A stretch of DNA of 64,000 bases, taken from an uncultured Desulfomicrobiaceae bacterium (GTDB taxonomy: Bacteria; Desulfobacterota; Desulfovibrionia; Desulfovibrionales; Desulfomicrobiaceae). This document shows, in pieces, positions 62,939 through 64,000 of this stretch (its first letter is position 1; every line of letters begins with the position of its first letter). Under the pieces are notes generated by a model, which saw only the letters and a program-made list of their open reading frames with translations, ran no database searches and was not told the DNA's origin. A program made the translations under genes and the position numbers. The DNA is taken from contig CALKRN010000023.1 in the NCBI GenBank assembly GCA_937989665.1, forward strand, positions 1-64,000, in the 5' to 3' direction.

Positions 62939-64000
62939 CACCCTTGAGCTGTTACCGACTGCACATCACCCCCCTGTCTCCTGTTCACATCGGCACTGGG
63001 GAAAGCTATGAACCGACCAATTACGTCATCGAGGACGGCGTCCTGCACGAATTCGACACCGGCGCGACGCTGGCCGCATTCTCGGCTCAAGATCGCAAGG
63101 AGCTGCTCGGCATCGCCAACAGCGATCCCAACACCGAGATGATCCAGACCCTCCAGCGTTTCTTTCACAAGCGTCGGGAGGCGCTGATGGCTCATGCCGA
63201 GCATCATGTTCCCGTGCTGCCAGGGGTCGCCGCCCTCTATGCTCGCCGTATCGGCCAGACCGCCAACCATGAAGCCGGCGGCAAGAAAGTGCTCAACCGC
63301 CTCGAAATCGACCGCACTGGCTTCAACCCCGTCACCCGCCAGCCGGTGCTGTATGGGTCATCGCTCAAGGGCGCGATCCGCACCGCGTTGCTCGACAGGG
63401 TGAATGAGGGGCAACCGGCGCGCGAACGCAAAGGGCTGCACGAATTCCAAGGGCGCCTGTTCCGCTATTACGACGAGAACGCCCGTCCCCGCATGGCCTT
63501 GGAGCGCGACCCCATGCGCCTGGTGCAACTGGCCGACGCCCATTGGTGCGGCGAACCTGGCCTGCCAGCCACCCAGGTGCATCTGGCGGTCAACCGTAAA
63601 AAGGCAGAAGTCAGAGACAAGCAAGGCAACATTCGCAAGTCGCAGGCCGAATCGAAAGACCTCTACCAAATCCTCGAATGCGTCAGCGGCGGGCACTACC
63701 GCGCCTTCAGCGGGCAACTCAACCTGCAGCGGCTCGACGGGCTCGGTCAGAGACACGCCAACAAGCTGCCCGCTGCAGACCTGCACTTCGATGCAAAACG
63801 AATCGCCCAGGCCTGCAACCGTTTCTACAAATCCATCTTGGTAAACGAGATGCGTTTGATGCGCGAACGCGCCTATCTCGACGAAGACTGGGCCAAGGCG
63901 ATTCAAACGCTGCTCAAAGCCGCCGAGGAACGAATGGATCGCGGCGAAGTCTTCCTGCTGCGTGTGGGACGGCACTCCGGCGCCGAGTCGGTCACCTTAA
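62935..64000 (+). CDS. csm5: Csm5, RAMP subunit (incomplete at window edge)
   Basis: At least 355 aa; the end lies beyond the window. The opening YRLHITPLSPVHIGTGESYEP and the later VLYGSSLKGAIRTALLDRV are the standard Csm5 signatures. Csm5 sits at the 3' end of the guide RNA and helps crRNA maturation. It begins inside the csm4 stop codon. Confidence 0.9.
   Translation, partial: MTPLSCYRLHITPLSPVHIGTGESYEPTNYVIEDGVLHEFDTGATLAAFSAQDRKELLGIANSDPNTEMIQTLQRFFHKRREALMAHAEHHVPVLPGVAALYARRIGQTANHEAGGKKVLNRLEIDRTGFNPVTRQPVLYGSSLKGAIRTALLDRVNEGQPARERKGLHEFQGRLFRYYDENARPRMALERDPMRLVQLADAHWCGEPGLPATQVHLAVNRKKAEVRDKQGNIRKSQAESKDLYQILECVSGGHYRAFSGQLNLQRLDGLGQRHANKLPAADLHFDAKRIAQACNRFYKSILVNEMRLMRERAYLDEDWAKAIQTLLKAAEERMDRGEVFLLRVGRHSGAESVTL

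Noticed and set aside
54028-64000. A CRISPR repeat array near the cas genes
   Set aside because: No series of spaced identical repeats was found in the leader, the spacers or between the genes; the 35-nt repeat at 29.9 kb has only two copies.

Overview
The window is GC-rich bacterial chromosome. It most resembles a sulfate-reducing member of the Desulfovibrionales. The main pointer is the cluster for alternative haem synthesis (ahbC-hemB-ahbD-ahbA/B), a route typical of Desulfovibrio-type sulfate reducers. Supporting signs are the thrS-infC-rpmI-rplT-pheS-pheT-merR gene order, a flagellin/flaG pair and a full branched-chain amino-acid transporter. The lineage is an inference from gene content; there is no rRNA in the window.

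Layout. 1-6.7 kb (minus strand): the start of an AAA-ATPase-like gene, the livK-livH-livM-livG-livF operon and a mannose-1-phosphate guanylyltransferase. 7.3-10.8 kb (plus): a thioredoxin reductase fused to thioredoxin-fold domains, a small unknown protein, tRNA-Pro(CGG) and a rhomboid protease. 10.8-13.7 kb: hflK-hflC facing a TPM-like protein and rnhA. 13.7-17.6 kb: a DRTGG/BioD-like protein and an ADP-forming acyl-CoA synthetase homologue that lacks its phospho-histidine, then rnc. 17.7-19.2 kb: flagellin and flaG, divergent, with a sigma-54-like and a perfect sigma-28 promoter respectively. 19.9-29.6 kb: a membrane protein, an HD-domain protein and recC-recB-recD. 29.6-34.8 kb: a decayed copy of a histidine-kinase 3' end, the kinase itself, pgi, an aminotransferase and a PilZ protein. 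34.8-41.9 kb: a frameshifted merR and the translation operon down to tRNA-Val(GAC), with infC starting at AUU. 42.3-46.9 kb: haem genes and rpe. 47.2-51.9 kb: a TonB receptor, a methyltransferase and a Znu/Tro-type ABC transporter in one overlapping operon. 52.2-54.0 kb: an HD-HAD fusion and small genes.

54.3-64.0 kb: a type III-A CRISPR-Cas locus. Cas6 and two CARF-type signalling proteins (an NE0113-family ring-nuclease-like protein and a DxTHG/HEPN protein of the Csx2/TM1812 group) precede cas10-csm2-csm3-csm4-csm5, which runs off the right edge. No repeat array and no cas1/cas2 lie inside the window. The Cas10 HD and GGDD motifs are both present, so the expected mode of action is RNA-guided target recognition, cyclic oligoadenylate synthesis, activation of the HEPN effector and switching-off by the ring-nuclease-like protein. 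The cas10-csm5 block differs in codon habit from the preceding genes and carries a REP-like palindrome in frame inside cas10, which suggests the effector block was acquired as a unit. The 5' part of cas6 and its leader are conspicuously AT-rich.

Degraded or odd items worth attention: the single-base frameshift in merR, the kinase-tail duplication with a perfect 35-bp direct repeat, the His-to-Gly change in the acyl-CoA synthetase homologue, and two pairs of divergent genes whose start codons nearly touch or overlap.
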